64,000 bases of DNA from Aquirufa nivalisilvae (GTDB taxonomy: Bacteria; Bacteroidota; Bacteroidia; Cytophagales; Spirosomataceae): assembly GCF_004307455.1 (NCBI RefSeq), contig NZ_SEWX01000002.1, forward strand, positions 248,001 to 312,000, in the 5' to 3' direction. The notes beneath the pieces were generated by a model, which did not search any database, was not told the origin of the DNA, and worked only from the letters and a program-made list of their open reading frames with translations. A program made the position numbers and the translations under genes. Positions 28,401-40,112 of this stretch are shown in pieces. Position 1 is the stretch's first letter. Every line of letters starts with the position of its first letter.

Positions 28401-31400
28401 GATAATCAATATACTGGCACGAAAACATTGATTTTTTCGGGAGCTGGCTCAACGACTAATCCATTAAGAAATCCTGCAGTTTCAGGAGTGTCCTTTGGTC
28501 AGCCTGTTCAGGTACTATTTACGAATGGTATTGCTCTAGTAGACTTGATGTTATTCAAAGCGGAGCAAGCCACCATTTCGGCAAGTGATGGAACGATTGC
28601 ATCGAATTCCTTCTCCATTCAAGTAAATGCTGGTTCAGCTACACATTTTGAAATTAGAGGAAATGCTACCCAGCAAGCGGGCTCGATTCAGACATTGACA
28701 GTTAAGACCTTGGATGAATATGGAAATGTAGATACCAATTATAAGTTTGGTTTTGCAGACGTTAATCTTACATTCTCAGGAGCGAATGCATCAATTAATC
28801 CCGTATTGGATCCATTAATAAAAGGTCGGTATGTCACAGGATTGATGAATAAAGGTTTAGTGGTATTGTTTAATCAAGGAGTTGCTACAGTTGATTTAAC
28901 ATTGTACAAGGCAGAAAAGGCATCCATTGTTGTATCCGATGGGATATTATCAAGTAGTCCATGGGAGATTCAAGTTAGTGCAACGCCAATCAATAATCTA
29001 AGTCTAGTATTACAGAATGAGCTTCAAATAAATGAAGTTATCGGAGAAAATAATCAATTAATTGCCAAGGATGCATACGGGAATGTGGCAACTAGTTTTA
29101 ATCCTGCCTTAGATCCAATAAAAGTAAGCACAGATCTTCAAGGGACCGTCGTTGGAAAGGATGGGAATTCTTCCTTAGTCATTGACCAATCAACACAATT
29201 TATCCAAGGTATAGCTAATCTGAAAACGATAGGATTTAAATATTTGGGAGAACCGGGAGATGGAACATTTACTTTTTCAACAGCTTCTGGTATCAAAGTG
29301 AAGAGTGCTTTGGTGGTTGTTTATCCAACTAAACAAAATAAATATAGGTTTAAAATATTAGGGGAATCAAATCAAATAGCGGGAAGGAGTCAAGTGCTCA
29401 ATATTGCCATCCTTGACACCTTGGGATCTCCTATAAATTCATTTAATGGATTTATGGAAGTAATATTTTCTGGAGCCAATACTTCTCTTGCTCAAAATGG
29501 GAGTCCAATTGTTTATAATAATTTGAATTTACCTATTCCATTCGGAACTCGGACAGCATTGTATTTTGAGCAAGGTATCGCTCGTGCTCAGTTGACATTA
29601 TATCGATCAGAACTGGCAACTATTGGTGCTGTAGAAATGGGAACCAATGTTATACCACAAGACCAAGACAAATTATTGATACAAGTTAAAGCAGCAGATT
29701 TATATCAATTAGTTCCTGCATTGACCAGTCCGCAATATACGAGGCAAATATTTTCAGGAACCAATACCTTAACTGCCAAGGATGAATATGGGAATGTTTG
29801 TTTGGAATTTAATGCGGCAAACAATCCAATATCACTTTCATTGACAAGTGAAGATAACATTGGTTTAAAGAGTTTAGGAGATACCAAGATCCTGTCTCGC
29901 CCAACTGATTTTACTCAAGGTGTTGCCAATTTAAGTCAATTAGGACTCTATATTTCGAGTTTGGAAGGGAATAAGCAAATTATTTTCACTTCCAAAACGG
30001 GAATAAGTGTAACAAGTAATTCAGTCCAAATAGTCAAGTCGGCCCAATCTGTTTTTTTACATATTTCAGGTCATACCAGCCAATTGGCAGGAGAATCTCA
30101 ATGGTTTCAAATTCAAGCTCTTGATGCTAATGATCAACCGGTAACTGATTATGAAGGGGCTAAATCACTCTTGTTTTATGGAGCAGGACAAGCTATTTCT
30201 AGTCAATATGTGTCGACTATTCAGGATTCATTGAGTAAGATTCAAGGGGATTTTGGTAAACCAATACTAATTAATTTTACTAGAGGCAGAGCCTTTGTAA
30301 AGCTGAATTTGTATTTGGCAGAAAAAGCATTTTTAACAACCCGTGAGTCCATAAATACAGGGGCCATTGCAGGAGATTCATGGACGATTCAAGTGGAGGC
30401 TAATAAAGTAGCACAAATAGTGTCTAGCATAAGTAGTCCTCAAACCAATGGCCATCCGTTTGTAGGAGTAAATACCTTAACTGTAAAAGATGCCTATGGA
30501 AATGTGTGCCTCAATTTTGATGCATCAAAAACACCTGTAACTGTATCCACATCGACTAATGCCAATATTTTAGGATTGGGTTTGGAGAAAGAAAATAGAC
30601 TAAATCAATCGACCGATTTCGTGAATGGTGTGGCTGATTTAACAGCTTTGAGTATCCTGTATTATAGCTCATCCATTGCATCAAAAAGTTCTAATAAATG
30701 GGTCAATTCTACGAAACAGGTTCAAGCGGCTCAGAACAGTCAAGTAGATCCATATAACCCTAGTTTTATTTTTTCCTTAATTTTTGAATCTAGTTTGATT
30801 AGTACCACCTTTTCAGGAGTCCAAATAGCCGGTCAAGAAGAGCGATTGATTATTTCGGGGTCTAATTTACAGTTTGCTGGGAGAAGTCAATATATTAAAA
30901 TTCAAGCGAAAGATGCCCAAGGGGTTTTAGTTAGAACATACTCAGGAATTAAAAATTTACAATTTTCAGAATCTGCATCTTTGGGCATTTCGGGCACCCA
31001 AGCTACTGCCAATGGAATTCCTTTTGGTAGTAATACCCCAATTCAGTTTTTTGAGGGCTCTGCTACCATCAAAATGATTTTGTACAATTTGTCGCTAAAA
31101 GATACCATTGCAGTTCATGATGGGACTATTGGGAGTGATTTGACAACGGATAAATTAATTGTTCAGGTATCAGATGGAAATTTCAGTAGCCCAACAAGCG
31201 GGAATCAGTACGAACTGACTGAAGACATTTACTTTGCTTTTGATGCTAGACAAATTCCTGTTTGGAGTATTCAAGGCAGAAATGTGGTATTACGAATTGA
31301 TAAGACAAAAATCACCAATGATCAATTGGCGGATGTTACTACATTGGCCAAAATGGTGGAGCGCACAGATGCTCTGTATGAATTTTATAAAAATACCTTA

Positions 31401-34400
31401 GGCTATGAACCTCCTGGAGGTAATCCCAATTTTGGCTATAAAACCAGTGTGTTTTTTGGTGTTCCATCCTGTGGAGCAGGTTGTGGTTTAGTTGGGGCCA
31501 AGGGGATTGAAGTCAGTGGTTTTGAAAATATTTTTTATAACCTAAAAACTAATTCCAACATTAACCGTGATGTGATTTTGGCCTACGAATTCGGAAGGAA
31601 TTTCTTTGATTTTAGTAGTAAAGTCCTATTCCCATATGCCCCTTATTCCAATGAAAAAAATGGGGGTATGGCTGAGGCTTTTGCCAGTTTATTTACAGCT
31701 TATGCCTTTGATCATATAATAACTGACCCCAACCAGCGATTGTATAATGAGGCTCTGACAAATATTTCATGGTTTAAAGAGAACTTTATTGGCTATATCA
31801 ATGATTTAGAGGCTAATCCTTATAATGTTTGGGCCAAATGGGATCGTGTAGGGTATAATGATTACAATCGAGGAACTGGTACCAATACAGACGATGAACC
31901 CGCCTGGAAAGCAGTTGGGCTATTGCAAGGGATATTTGATACTTTTGGAAGGTCTATTTTATTCCCTAAATTCTTTTTGGAATTAAGAAAAATGCCACAA
32001 GTGAATAGCATTGAAGACGCACTCAGTAATATCGCTCAAGCCGCGGCTAATTGTACCCAAACCAATTTGGTGCCATTTTTTAAAAATGTAGTCAAATTTA
32101 ATTTAAATGCCTCCACTGAAGCGGCTATGAATGCCTTGCCCGTACATGCGGACCGACTCATTCGCTATGAAAATCTACTATGGTTTTTATCCCCATTTCA
32201 TACTGTTCGAATCAATATTCGAAGTATCAATTATTTAAATAATCAGCATTGGTATGTGATAAAAAAAGGGAATATCATTATTTCATCAAGCCAACACGGA
32301 AACAATGAGATTCCTTATTCCATACTAGGTAATCAAAACGAGGTTAATTTGACCATCGAGATGCAGGATGCCAATCATCAAGTGTTGGATTCATATCCCA
32401 TTACGTTAAAGAAAAGACATCAAATAGACTTATTGGATTACCCAGAGGATTTGCATGCAGCTAGCGTAGTTTCAAAAATATACCAAGAATCAGGTAAAGT
32501 TGTGATTGAAAATGAAAGCCCCAATCTCTACGATCATGGACATTTGGTACGCTCATTTAGAATTGTGAAAGATCGAACGATGCTTTTAACGAGTACCTTG
32601 AGAAGAATTGGTCCAAATTATCAATTTGGGATCTTTTCAAATTTCGCTACCATTTTTACCAAAGGGACATTTTATGGAACTAGTTCATTGCGATTGGGCT
32701 ATGATATTGGTCAAAACAACACAAGCAGTGATTTTACATTAAATCAGTATGCATATTCTCGAAATATGTTGAAAACGGGAGCCGAATTGAGTGTAATAAG
32801 TGTCGGAGTAGAGTCCATTGGTGTTGGACAAAAGACCTATTTTTCCAAATTATTGTATCGTGATGTGACAGATACCGATGGTGATGGAGTTATTGATTTT
32901 GAAGATAATTGCCCAAGCACCTATAACCCTAATCAATTAGATACAGATAACGATGGCTTAGGGAATGTTTGTGATGATGACCTAGACAATGATGGGAATC
33001 CGAATGGCACAGATCCTAATCCTTTGATTGCCTTAGTCAATGATGATGTCATCCAGCAAGATTTTAATGCTGGGCCCATAACACTGAATATATTACAGAA
33101 TGATGATTTCTTGCCAAGTTCAAATTTAAGTATTAGTAAAATTTCAGGGACAGCCCTCGGAAACTTAAATTTCCAAGTTTCCACAGGTAATATGGTTTAC
33201 ACTCCTGCTGCAATGGATGCAGATTCTGTGTCATTTACGTATCAAGTTTGTTATCTCCCAACGGGAGTTTGCTCTACTGCCCAAGTAACTATATTAAATA
33301 CTTGGCAGGCTTCTAAATTTGTGATAAGTGGAAGTTCAAGTCAAGTAGCTGGAACGAGTCAAACAGTGACCATTCGAGCAACTACTAAAAATGGAACAAT
33401 CGTAACGGATTATACAGGAAACAAGCAATTGCAATTTTCAGGGACGAATTCTTCTTCAGCACCTACTTATAAATCTCAAGCGAATGGAGTTAATTTTGGA
33501 CAAGTAACACCAGTTCATTTTGTTAATGGTATTGCCCAAGTTGATTTGGTGATTTACAAATCAGGTTTGGATTCTATTAGTGCCCAAGATGTGTATATTC
33601 AGACCCTTGGATTAGACAGGTTAGGAGTGGATGTTTCTGCCAAATCATTTCAAAAGTTGGCCGTACAGTTACAAAGTCCTCAAGTTAATCAAACGCCTTT
33701 TTATGGTTTCAATAAACTGTTGGTAGAAGATGAATATGACAATCCTGTAAGTTCATTCAACGCCACGTTAAATCCGATCACTATCACAACGAGTCAAGGT
33801 GCTTTGATTTCAGGCTTATCAGGAGGAAATCGATTAGTTAGTTCCAGTGATTTTCAGCAGGGCATGGCTAATTTAACCCAATTGGGCATAACTTATACAG
33901 GTGCTATTGGCTTAGATACCTTGATTTTTCAACCAGCCATAGGATTGGGAACTAAGGCGAGGATTGAAATTTTGTCTGAACTTATTAAACCTACTCAGCT
34001 ACGCTTATTGGGAGATTCCGTTCAAGTAGCAGGAAGCTCACAGCTTATTAGCCTTCATGTATTGAATGATTTAGGAGAAAAAGTTGATACTTATACAGGA
34101 ACCAAAACAGTGTTGTTTTCAGGAGCACAAAATTCGATCAACCCCATTCTTCAACCTCAAGTACTTGATAATCAATCGCAAGTAAGAAGTTTCGGTTCTG
34201 CAACGAGCATTGATTTTGTTGGTGGGATCGCTCAGGTTTCCATGAAGCTATTCCATGCTTCATTGGCCCAAATCCAGGTTCATATATTGGAAGATACCTT
34301 GGTATCTAGCATGTTGCATGTAACTGTAAAAGCGGGGCCATTGGCTAAGTTTAGTTTACAAATGACTAGTCCGCAAACAACAGAAACGCCTTTTGTTGGA

Positions 34401-37400
34401 GTTAATACATTGAGTGCTTTGGATGCTTATGGAAATCGAGTGCTTGATTTTAACGCGGCGTTAAATCCCATTCAGGTAACTAGTACTTTGCCTGGTTTTA
34501 TTTCTGGCCTTTCTGGTGGAGATCAATTAAATAGTGCGGGCGACTTTGTCCAAGGCATTGTCAATTTGAGTCAAAAGGGAATGACGTATTTAGGCCCAGA
34601 AGGCAAAGGCTATTTTATGTTCAAAAGTAGTACAGGTGTTCAAATTACCAGTAATCTGATTGAAATATTGATGGCTGATTTTGATGGCGATGGAATCCCC
34701 AATTCCATGGAATGCTATCAAACCTTTACGTTACTAGGGAACTGTCAGGATTTTGATGGCGATGGAATTCCGAATTCGTATGATTTGGATTCAGATGGAG
34801 ATGGTATTCCAGATGCTCGTGAAATGAATCGTGATTCGGATGGAGACCGCCATGCAGATTACCTGGATCTAGATTCAGATAACGATGGAATTTTAGATTC
34901 CATAGAAGGGGAATTTGATCCTGATGGTGATGGCATTCCTAATTACTTGGATTTGGACTCTGATAATGATGGTATTTTAGATGCTTGGGAAGCCACAGAT
35001 AATAAGCGAGGCGTAATAGATGATAATTACGATGGGCGAGTGGATAAGAATGGCTTATTACCTGATACGAATGGAAATGGCTTGGCTGATTTTCTAGAAA
35101 CAGGTTTTGGAGGTAGCCCAGCGCCAGTACTTGATACAGACCATGATGGCAAGGCAGACTATGTAGATGTGGACTCAGACAATGACGGAATCTTGGATAG
35201 CATGGAAGGAACGAAAGATGTAGACGGTGACAGCTTTCCAAATTACCGAGATTTAGATTCAGATGGAGATTGGCTGGGAGATCAGGATGAAAGGAATGTA
35301 GATAATGATTTGGATGGTATTCCCAATTACTTGGATTTGGATTCAGATGACGATGGTATTCCGGATGCATGGGAAGGGAAAAATAAGTGTGCCACGTGTC
35401 AACAAATGAAAGATGATTTAGATGACGGTTGGGATGACCGAGGGCAATATGTCAAAGTCATTGATACAGATTCAGATGGTACTTCTGATTTTCTAGATTT
35501 GGATTCAGATAATGATTGCATCCCTGATCGAATCGAATTAGGTGCTGATGGTGATGGGGATGAAATTCCTAACTTTAGAGATTTGGATTCGGATAATGAT
35601 GGAATATTGGATAGTCAAGAAGCTGGCGACTGCCAAGATCCATGGGATACAGATTTAGATGGTTTATTTGATTTTGAAGATGCAGATTCTGATAATGATG
35701 GTATTCCAGATGCAATAGAAGTAGGTGCCAATCCGACCAAACCTGTGGATACGGATGGAGATGGGAAGCCTGATTATTTAGATGTAGATTCAGATAATGA
35801 TGGAATTCCAGATGCCGTGGAGGCAGGATCAAATCCCAGCCAACCTGTGGATACAGATGGAGATGGGAAGCCCGATTATTTAGATCTTGATTCTGACAAT
35901 GACGGAATACCAGACGCAGTAGAGGCTGGTGCGAACCCGAGCCAACCAGTGGATAGTGATGGAGATGGGAAAACAGATTATGTGGATGTGGATTCCGACA
36001 ATGATGGTATGTTAGATTCTTTAGAAGCAGGTTTAAATCCTAATAAACCTTTGGATACGGATGCTGATGGTTTAGAGGATTTTAGAGATTTGGATTCAGA
36101 TAGTGATGGTATACCTGATTCAGTAGAGGCAGGAGATTTTCTTCACCCTTTTGATACAGACTTAGATGGTAAACCCGACTATCGCGATGTGGATTCGGAT
36201 AATGATGGGATCCCAGATGTTGTGGAAGCAGGACCAGAACCAAGAATGCCTTTGGATTCTGATGAGGATGGACATGCCGATTTTCGAGATATAGATTCCG
36301 ACAATGATGGTATACTGGATGGTTTAGAGGCAGGTAAAGATTTGACTAAGCCGATTGATACAGATCTTGATGGCAAACCTGATTACCGAGATACAGATTC
36401 GGATAATGATGGTATTCCAGATGCCGTGGAGGCAGGCAAAGATGCTAGTCATCCACTGGACTCGGATGGAGATGGGAAAGAGGATTTTCGAGATGTGGAT
36501 TCGGATAATGATACCATACCTGATTCGGTGGAAGCGGGAGTTGATCCTCAAATTCCTGTAGATACTGATGGGGATGGTTTGGCGGATTATCGAGATGTGG
36601 ATTCTGATAATGATACGATTCCCGATTCAGTGGAAGCTGGCCCAACGCCAATAATGCCAGTGGATACGGATCTAGATTTGAAGCCAGACTACCAAGATGC
36701 GGATTCAGATAATGATACCATACCTGATATAATCGAAGTTGGTCCAGATGTCTATCACCCTTTGGATACGGACTTAGATGGAAAAGTGGATTTCCGTGAT
36801 GTTGATTCGGATAATGATGGGATCCCCGATGCGATAGAAGTGGGTCCGAATGTCAATGTGCCGCTAGATTCGGATGGAGATGGCCTAGCGGATTACCGCG
36901 ATGTAGATTCAGATAATAACGGAATCAGCGATACAGTTGAAGCTGGGTCCGACCCATTACATCCTTTGGATACGGATTCAGACAGTATTCCAGATTACCG
37001 TGATTCAGATGATGACAATGATGGGATAATTGATGTCTATGAAAATGATATCAATTATGGAGGCATGCTAGATTGTGATCAAGATGGAATAGACAATCGG
37101 GTGGATGCGGATATTTGTGAGGTTTTTGCACCTCAAGCTATTTCTCCCAACCAAGACGGAATCAACGATGTTCTCGTGATACCTGGCATTTTTAGAATGC
37201 AACCGAATCGATTCGTCATCGTGAATCGATGGGGAGATGTGGTTTATGAAACCAATAATTACCAAAATAATTGGGGAGGTTTGACAGATAAGACAATTGG
37301 TCTTTTGACTAATGATGGAAGGTTACCTGATGGGACTTATTACTATTATGTGGATTTCTTTGGCAAATATCCTAACATCAGAACCTTTGTTTATATCAAC

Positions 37401-37415
37401 CGATTAGCCAAATAG
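25443..37415 (+). CDS. Giant (3990-residue) multidomain secreted protein with Ig-like modules, degenerate peptidase-like domain, TSP3 repeats and T9SS type B sorting domain
   Basis: Signal peptide with core [20 protein letters not shown] (about 17-36). Two alternating module families of about 110 residues follow. Family A ([24 protein letters not shown] ... FGQPVQV.F.NG.AQVDL) occurs near residues 287, 400, 516, 627, 738, 848, 958, 1068, 1300, 1540, 1800, 2625 and 2850. Family B ([23 protein letters not shown]) occurs near 173, 1187, 1422, 1660, 2738 and 2968. Residues about 1930-2440 look like a peptidase domain, but the HExxH position reads YEFGR (2048-2052). A Ca-binding TSP3 stretch with [16 protein letters not shown] follows (about 2477-2523), then a cadherin-like domain (about 2535-2620). 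A long acidic TSP3 array fills about 3079-3890. The last 95 residues ([19 protein letters not shown] ... RWGDVVYE ... [11 protein letters not shown]) are the gliding-motility/CHU_C type B sorting domain, so export by T9SS to the surface is expected. Probably an adhesin; ligand unknown. Confidence 0.9.
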   Translation: MYTTNTLRIPYSFRKRAILSSLFFLTIFFISENIYSSSNIKINEFKKPVHFQTPSKSQTAVQLRLSSSITTLEAGGKLYVDIEAIDSQGQVDIGYQGFKQVLFSILENQLLDYPALVNSSIISVPTPTYFVKGKAQVVMEIFTSGLTSIQADESGMISNTLSIQIKNSAWSSFKIRLESNFKNQVPISGVNQISAIDGFGNVILDFDASKNPVTLTSAALNGVIRGLGSNGNNVLNQSTDFVAGVADLTALGFTYTGLYFDFDVFAASSENGYYVESDMVEIIPNDLEATYFELVGGNSSKAGNIYSLKIVAKNVVGQTDFNYSGVKKLEFAGASVIGLFAATANGINFGNQIDVSFTKGVAQVNLVFKKVEQANISLSDGVISTTSPLSIQVNASSATHFEINGSSSQQAGAKQTLSIKALDIYGNVDKGYMGGLSDASLVFTGANTSVNPEQNPLVQGRYQTGIFNQGLLVLFTQGEASVDLTLYKAEQASISVSNGMLSSNSFSIQVNANPATHFEIIGQSSQQAGVSQTLNIHAEDAYGNVDDQYFGTKTLTFIGASPTINPVRNPSVSGVDFGQPVQVDFVNGKAQVDLTIYKAEQIDILVSYGVISSKALTIQVNAGPAIQFEISGNLIQQAGASKTLNIHAVDTFGNMDNQYTGTKTLIFSGAGSTTNPLRNPTVSGVSFGQPVQVLFTNGIAQVDMILYQVEMANIQVSDGSLSAKSAFSIQVKSNPATHFVISGNAIQQAGITQTLSIKAVDAYGNEVIEFTGTKTLTFTGANPATNPTRNPTISGVEFGQPVQVEFVNGIAQVDLMLYKTELASISSGDGTIASNSFSIQVNANPATHFEIIGQSSQQAGVSQTLNIHAVDAYGNVDNQYFGTKTLTFIGASPTINPVRNPSVSGVDFGQPVQVDFVNGKAQVDLTIYKAEQIDILVSDGVISSKALTIQVNAGPAIQFEISGNLIQQAGASKTLNIHAVDTFGNMDNQYTGTKTLIFSGAGSTTNPLRNPAVSGVSFGQPVQVLFTNGIALVDLMLFKAEQATISASDGTIASNSFSIQVNAGSATHFEIRGNATQQAGSIQTLTVKTLDEYGNVDTNYKFGFADVNLTFSGANASINPVLDPLIKGRYVTGLMNKGLVVLFNQGVATVDLTLYKAEKASIVVSDGILSSSPWEIQVSATPINNLSLVLQNELQINEVIGENNQLIAKDAYGNVATSFNPALDPIKVSTDLQGTVVGKDGNSSLVIDQSTQFIQGIANLKTIGFKYLGEPGDGTFTFSTASGIKVKSALVVVYPTKQNKYRFKILGESNQIAGRSQVLNIAILDTLGSPINSFNGFMEVIFSGANTSLAQNGSPIVYNNLNLPIPFGTRTALYFEQGIARAQLTLYRSELATIGAVEMGTNVIPQDQDKLLIQVKAADLYQLVPALTSPQYTRQIFSGTNTLTAKDEYGNVCLEFNAANNPISLSLTSEDNIGLKSLGDTKILSRPTDFTQGVANLSQLGLYISSLEGNKQIIFTSKTGISVTSNSVQIVKSAQSVFLHISGHTSQLAGESQWFQIQALDANDQPVTDYEGAKSLLFYGAGQAISSQYVSTIQDSLSKIQGDFGKPILINFTRGRAFVKLNLYLAEKAFLTTRESINTGAIAGDSWTIQVEANKVAQIVSSISSPQTNGHPFVGVNTLTVKDAYGNVCLNFDASKTPVTVSTSTNANILGLGLEKENRLNQSTDFVNGVADLTALSILYYSSSIASKSSNKWVNSTKQVQAAQNSQVDPYNPSFIFSLIFESSLISTTFSGVQIAGQEERLIISGSNLQFAGRSQYIKIQAKDAQGVLVRTYSGIKNLQFSESASLGISGTQATANGIPFGSNTPIQFFEGSATIKMILYNLSLKDTIAVHDGTIGSDLTTDKLIVQVSDGNFSSPTSGNQYELTEDIYFAFDARQIPVWSIQGRNVVLRIDKTKITNDQLADVTTLAKMVERTDALYEFYKNTLGYEPPGGNPNFGYKTSVFFGVPSCGAGCGLVGAKGIEVSGFENIFYNLKTNSNINRDVILAYEFGRNFFDFSSKVLFPYAPYSNEKNGGMAEAFASLFTAYAFDHIITDPNQRLYNEALTNISWFKENFIGYINDLEANPYNVWAKWDRVGYNDYNRGTGTNTDDEPAWKAVGLLQGIFDTFGRSILFPKFFLELRKMPQVNSIEDALSNIAQAAANCTQTNLVPFFKNVVKFNLNASTEAAMNALPVHADRLIRYENLLWFLSPFHTVRINIRSINYLNNQHWYVIKKGNIIISSSQHGNNEIPYSILGNQNEVNLTIEMQDANHQVLDSYPITLKKRHQIDLLDYPEDLHAASVVSKIYQESGKVVIENESPNLYDHGHLVRSFRIVKDRTMLLTSTLRRIGPNYQFGIFSNFATIFTKGTFYGTSSLRLGYDIGQNNTSSDFTLNQYAYSRNMLKTGAELSVISVGVESIGVGQKTYFSKLLYRDVTDTDGDGVIDFEDNCPSTYNPNQLDTDNDGLGNVCDDDLDNDGNPNGTDPNPLIALVNDDVIQQDFNAGPITLNILQNDDFLPSSNLSISKISGTALGNLNFQVSTGNMVYTPAAMDADSVSFTYQVCYLPTGVCSTAQVTILNTWQASKFVISGSSSQVAGTSQTVTIRATTKNGTIVTDYTGNKQLQFSGTNSSSAPTYKSQANGVNFGQVTPVHFVNGIAQVDLVIYKSGLDSISAQDVYIQTLGLDRLGVDVSAKSFQKLAVQLQSPQVNQTPFYGFNKLLVEDEYDNPVSSFNATLNPITITTSQGALISGLSGGNRLVSSSDFQQGMANLTQLGITYTGAIGLDTLIFQPAIGLGTKARIEILSELIKPTQLRLLGDSVQVAGSSQLISLHVLNDLGEKVDTYTGTKTVLFSGAQNSINPILQPQVLDNQSQVRSFGSATSIDFVGGIAQVSMKLFHASLAQIQVHILEDTLVSSMLHVTVKAGPLAKFSLQMTSPQTTETPFVGVNTLSALDAYGNRVLDFNAALNPIQVTSTLPGFISGLSGGDQLNSAGDFVQGIVNLSQKGMTYLGPEGKGYFMFKSSTGVQITSNLIEILMADFDGDGIPNSMECYQTFTLLGNCQDFDGDGIPNSYDLDSDGDGIPDAREMNRDSDGDRHADYLDLDSDNDGILDSIEGEFDPDGDGIPNYLDLDSDNDGILDAWEATDNKRGVIDDNYDGRVDKNGLLPDTNGNGLADFLETGFGGSPAPVLDTDHDGKADYVDVDSDNDGILDSMEGTKDVDGDSFPNYRDLDSDGDWLGDQDERNVDNDLDGIPNYLDLDSDDDGIPDAWEGKNKCATCQQMKDDLDDGWDDRGQYVKVIDTDSDGTSDFLDLDSDNDCIPDRIELGADGDGDEIPNFRDLDSDNDGILDSQEAGDCQDPWDTDLDGLFDFEDADSDNDGIPDAIEVGANPTKPVDTDGDGKPDYLDVDSDNDGIPDAVEAGSNPSQPVDTDGDGKPDYLDLDSDNDGIPDAVEAGANPSQPVDSDGDGKTDYVDVDSDNDGMLDSLEAGLNPNKPLDTDADGLEDFRDLDSDSDGIPDSVEAGDFLHPFDTDLDGKPDYRDVDSDNDGIPDVVEAGPEPRMPLDSDEDGHADFRDIDSDNDGILDGLEAGKDLTKPIDTDLDGKPDYRDTDSDNDGIPDAVEAGKDASHPLDSDGDGKEDFRDVDSDNDTIPDSVEAGVDPQIPVDTDGDGLADYRDVDSDNDTIPDSVEAGPTPIMPVDTDLDLKPDYQDADSDNDTIPDIIEVGPDVYHPLDTDLDGKVDFRDVDSDNDGIPDAIEVGPNVNVPLDSDGDGLADYRDVDSDNNGISDTVEAGSDPLHPLDTDSDSIPDYRDSDDDNDGIIDVYENDINYGGMLDCDQDGIDNRVDADICEVFAPQAISPNQDGINDVLVIPGIFRMQPNRFVIVNRWGDVVYETNNYQNNWGGLTDKTIGLLTNDGRLPDGTYYYYVDFFGKYPNIRTFVYINRLAK
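26951..27540 (+). repeat. Long near-identical direct repeat, copy 1 (offset 993 bases)
   Basis: About 590 bases, from GAATTCCTTCTCCATTCAAG to the TACTATTTACGAATGG stretch, recur almost unchanged 993 bases later (27944-28533). Differences are few, for example CACGCAGAAGATGCTTATGG here against CATGCAGTTGATGCCTATGG in copy 2, and TATGG against GATGG in the codons for SYG/SDG. The unit encodes about two family A modules (residues about 503-700). Confidence 0.88.
27944..28533 (+). repeat. Long near-identical direct repeat, copy 2
   Basis: Second copy of the 590-base unit at 26951, encoding residues about 834-1031 of the giant protein. The 993-base offset (331 codons, three modules) keeps the frame. 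The short sequence GATGGAACGATTGCATCGAA at its left edge occurs again near 28588, just after the copy ends, which suggests unequal crossing-over between modules. Confidence 0.88.
35642..37010 (+). repeat. Tandem 102-base coding repeats (TSP3 array)
   Basis: About 14 tandem units of close to 102 bases (34 codons) encode [27 protein letters not shown] plus a short spacer with P. The spacing is seen exactly between 35743, 35845 and 35945 or so (acctgtgg-type sequence). Less regular units of the same kind extend upstream to about 34675. Three neighbouring units share the variant SDNDTIPD (36506-36730), a sign of local copying. Confidence 0.85.
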
Positions 37416-37436
37416 CGTGATAGGATTTGAGCTTTT

Positions 37437-37886
37437 TTAATTGAGCTGTTGAATGTACAGGGAAATTAAATCGGGCTCAAATCCTTTTCTCATGGCATAT
37501 TGGTAGCATTTCTGCTTTTTTGCCCAATCATTGAGATCTTTTAGGTGCTTGAATTTTTCATTCAGCATGGATTCCAAGGTGGATTCATAGGGGAGTTCGC
37601 GTAATTCACTTAAGGCTGTTTGAACTAAAGCATCAGAAACTTGTAGTCTTTTCAGCTCAAACTTGATTTTATTTCTGCCCCAAGATTTTTGGTTGAATTT
37701 AGACCTGACAAATAGCCTTGCGAATCGCTCTTGATTGAGGTAGTTGTTGTCTTCCAGCCAATCCAAATAGGCTTGTTGGTCCTCAGGTAATACCAAAAAA
37801 GAGTCCATTTTTACTTGAATTTCCCATTTACAGCGTTCCTGATAGGCGCAGTAGCGAGCCAGTTTCTGTAACACCTCCGATTTCAT
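37437..37886 (-). CDS. recX: Regulatory protein RecX
   Basis: A 149-residue RecX-family protein, which binds RecA filaments and limits recombinase activity. It has the three-helix repeat pattern of the family: LARYCAYQERCKWEIQVKM, YLDWLEDNNYLNQERFARLFVRSKFNQKSWGRNKIKFELKRLQVS, and a third, weaker repeat at the C-terminus. The core motif (YLNQERFARLFV ... WGRNKI..EL) is well kept. The length is typical. It starts 6 bases after the hemA stop codon, so it is probably co-transcribed with hemA. Its stop lies 22 bases from the convergent giant gene, with no clear terminator between. Confidence 0.9.
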   Translation of the reverse strand: MKSEVLQKLARYCAYQERCKWEIQVKMDSFLVLPEDQQAYLDWLEDNNYLNQERFARLFVRSKFNQKSWGRNKIKFELKRLQVSDALVQTALSELRELPYESTLESMLNEKFKHLKDLNDWAKKQKCYQYAMRKGFEPDLISLYIQQLN

Positions 37887-37892
37887 GGAAAA

Positions 37893-39179
37893 TTATTGGA
37901 TAGGAGAGCTTGAATCAACCTCCTCGTATGCCTCCAAATTGAACAAATCATTCAACGCATCCACCATACTATCTGATTCGCCTCGTTTACAAGCGGCTTT
38001 TAAATGGATGATCGGCTGTTTGATAATTTTTTGAACTAAACTAGCCGTAATTTTCTCCAATTTCTCAGCCTCTTGAGGATTTAAGCCTTTTAGATGGCGA
38101 TTGATTTCTTCTTTACGGATTTGCTCTAGTGCATTTTTTAATTTATGAATAGTCGGTGAAACTTCCATTTCTTTAGACCAATCATTGAAACTAATCACAG
38201 ACTCATCAATGATCCGACGAACATCGGGTACAGAGGCCATCCGAATACGCAATGCTTCGTCGGCTCGTTCTTTCAATGAATCAATGTTATAGAGTAATAC
38301 ACCCGATATTTTTTCGATACCATCTTCAATACTTCTTGGTACCGAAAGATCAATGAAATATTTGAAAGTCAATATCGATAGTTTCTTTAATTCTGCTTGA
38401 GTGATAATTGGATCTTGGTTGCGTACTGAGGAGATAATGATATCTGCTTGCGCAATTTCCTTCCACAAATCTTCAATTGGTGCCACACGGAAAGGTTTAT
38501 CGTGGGCTATTTTTTCCGCCTTTTCTAAGGTACGGTTCATGATGGTGATCTCTGCGAAATCTTTATCCTCCATGTTTTTACACACATCCAAGCCAATTTC
38601 CCCCAAACCTAAAATCAATACTTTGGGTTGAGTAATGGCCTGAGACAATTCTTCCGCTAAGGCGACAGTCGCATATGACACTGAAGCCGCACCATCACGG
38701 AACGAGGTTTCTTGTGCTACTCGCTTATTAGCATAGAAAATCGTATGCATTAAGCGGTGCAAATATGGACCAGCTAAATTTAAATCGGCAGATTGTTGAT
38801 ATGCCTTTTTGATTTGATTGGGAATCTGTAAATCTCCAACCACTTTAGATTGTAATCCAGTAGCTACTTCGAATAAGTGTCTTAAAGATGCTTCTGCATC
38901 TGATTCATGATGGAAATAAGGGGTGTATTCTTGCGTTTGATGCAAGCCCTTTTCAATCAATAAACTCTTAACTAAATCGTGGGAAATATCTTCTGGGGTA
39001 TTGTAATACACCTCTGTACGATTGCAGGTAGATACAATCAACATTTCTTGTAATCCAAAAAGATCTTTACATTTAATAGCAAAGGCTCTACTTTCTTCCT
39101 CATTTAATGCCACTTGCTCACGAATCGTGAGAGGAGCAGAGCGATGAGAGATACTAATAGACTTAAACGGAATTGACAT
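37893..39179 (-). CDS. hemA: Glutamyl-tRNA reductase (HemA)
   Basis: A 428-residue enzyme that reduces glutamyl-tRNA(Glu) to glutamate-1-semialdehyde with NADPH, the first committed step of haem synthesis by the C5 pathway. The catalytic Cys52 lies in the signature IVSTCNRTEVYY; the N-terminal family sequence ISHRSAPLTIRE is present. The NADPH domain has VLILGLGEIGLDVCKNM, followed by the helical dimerisation domain. I choose ATG 39179: it starts MSIPFKSISISHRS as in homologues, and a perfect TAnnTTTG -7 element lies at 39204-39211. An ATG at 39206 would sit inside that promoter. recX follows. Confidence 0.93.
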   Translation of the reverse strand: MSIPFKSISISHRSAPLTIREQVALNEEESRAFAIKCKDLFGLQEMLIVSTCNRTEVYYNTPEDISHDLVKSLLIEKGLHQTQEYTPYFHHESDAEASLRHLFEVATGLQSKVVGDLQIPNQIKKAYQQSADLNLAGPYLHRLMHTIFYANKRVAQETSFRDGAASVSYATVALAEELSQAITQPKVLILGLGEIGLDVCKNMEDKDFAEITIMNRTLEKAEKIAHDKPFRVAPIEDLWKEIAQADIIISSVRNQDPIITQAELKKLSILTFKYFIDLSVPRSIEDGIEKISGVLLYNIDSLKERADEALRIRMASVPDVRRIIDESVISFNDWSKEMEVSPTIHKLKNALEQIRKEEINRHLKGLNPQEAEKLEKITASLVQKIIKQPIIHLKAACKRGESDSMVDALNDLFNLEAYEEVDSSSPIQ

Positions 39180-39203
39180 TCGGTGGTTTTGAAAAATAAT
39201 TAA

Positions 39204-39211
39204 CAAAAGTA
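39204..39211 (-). promoter_or_regulatory. -7 element of the hemA promoter
   Basis: TACTTTTG on the minus strand matches TAnnTTTG. It lies 24 bases upstream of the ATG at 39179. I see no TTTG at the expected -33 distance, so this is a half-consensus promoter. Confidence 0.5.
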
Positions 39212-39283
39212 CAAACCAAAATTTATTTTATGTACTGTCTTGACAAGAAAATAGTAAATTAGACAAAGTTTAAATAACACAAG

Positions 39284-40108
39284 ATGGACTTCAGCAACAA
39301 GACAGTTTTTATTACCGGTGCTTCAAGAGGTATCGGATTTGAAATTGCAAAAAAAATGGCTTCCGTGGGCGCAAACGTAGTTATTGCTGCTAAAACAGCC
39401 ACCCCACACCCCAAATTACCAGGCACCGTTTTTTCTGCAGCCGAGGAAATTGAGCGTTTGGGCGGCCGAGCTTTACCATTAGTCTTGGATATTCGTGATG
39501 AAAATCATGTTTTTGAAGCGGTAGAAAAAGCGGTTGAGACCTTTGGAGGCATTGATATCTTAGTTAATAATGCTTCCGCCATTTCTTTGACTGGGACCTT
39601 GTGGACCGACATGAAAAAGTACGACTTAATGCATCAAGTCAATGCCCGAGGAACTTTTTTGACATCCAAAGCCTGCTTGCCTCATTTGTTGAAAGCGGAA
39701 AACCCTCATGTATTAACGCTTTCTCCTCCTTTAAATATAGAAGCGCGTTGGTTTGAAAACCATGTGGCCTATTCTATGGCCAAATTCGGTATGTCGCTTT
39801 GTACCCTGGGTATGGCAGCTGAGTTTAAAAATAAAGTAGCCTTTAATTCACTTTGGCCTAAAACCATTATAGCCACGGCCGCTATTGAATTTGCCGTTGG
39901 GAATTCAGATATGCTAGATCGGTCTAGAAAGCCAAGTATTATGGCAGATGCAGCCTATGAAATATTTAAACAAGACCACGTTACCTCTACAGGACAGTTT
40001 TTTATAGATGAAGAAGTCTTACGAGCTGCTAATTATACCGACTTTGATGTATACAAAGTCAACCCGAAGTGGGGTGATCATGAATTAATTCCTGACTTTT
40101 TTATTTAA
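39284..40108 (+). CDS. SDR-family oxidoreductase (HSDL2-like)
   Basis: A 274-residue short-chain dehydrogenase/reductase. Cofactor motif TGASRGIG (residues 11-18), NNA at 95-97, catalytic Ser147, Tyr163 and Lys167 (YSMAK). The segment KTATPHPKLPGTVFSAAEEIERLGG is typical of the hydroxysteroid dehydrogenase-like 2 (HSDL2) group, which prefers NADP(H); the substrate is not known. First gene of a long plus-strand run; the next gene starts 4 bases after its stop. Confidence 0.88.
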   Translation: MDFSNKTVFITGASRGIGFEIAKKMASVGANVVIAAKTATPHPKLPGTVFSAAEEIERLGGRALPLVLDIRDENHVFEAVEKAVETFGGIDILVNNASAISLTGTLWTDMKKYDLMHQVNARGTFLTSKACLPHLLKAENPHVLTLSPPLNIEARWFENHVAYSMAKFGMSLCTLGMAAEFKNKVAFNSLWPKTIIATAAIEFAVGNSDMLDRSRKPSIMADAAYEIFKQDHVTSTGQFFIDEEVLRAANYTDFDVYKVNPKWGDHELIPDFFI

Positions 40109-40112
40109 TGCC

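Noticed and set aside
34939-35370. Long antisense frame (143 codons) opposite the TSP3 repeats, with others at 35575-35832 and 36179-36651
   Set aside because: They arise from the repeated GAT/GAC-rich codons read in reverse; they are His/Leu/Asn- or Ser-rich low-complexity products with no family signal.
35642-37010. Regular 102-base repeats resembling a CRISPR-like array
   Set aside because: The repeats are in frame within a coding sequence, contiguous without unique spacers, and encode TSP3 units.
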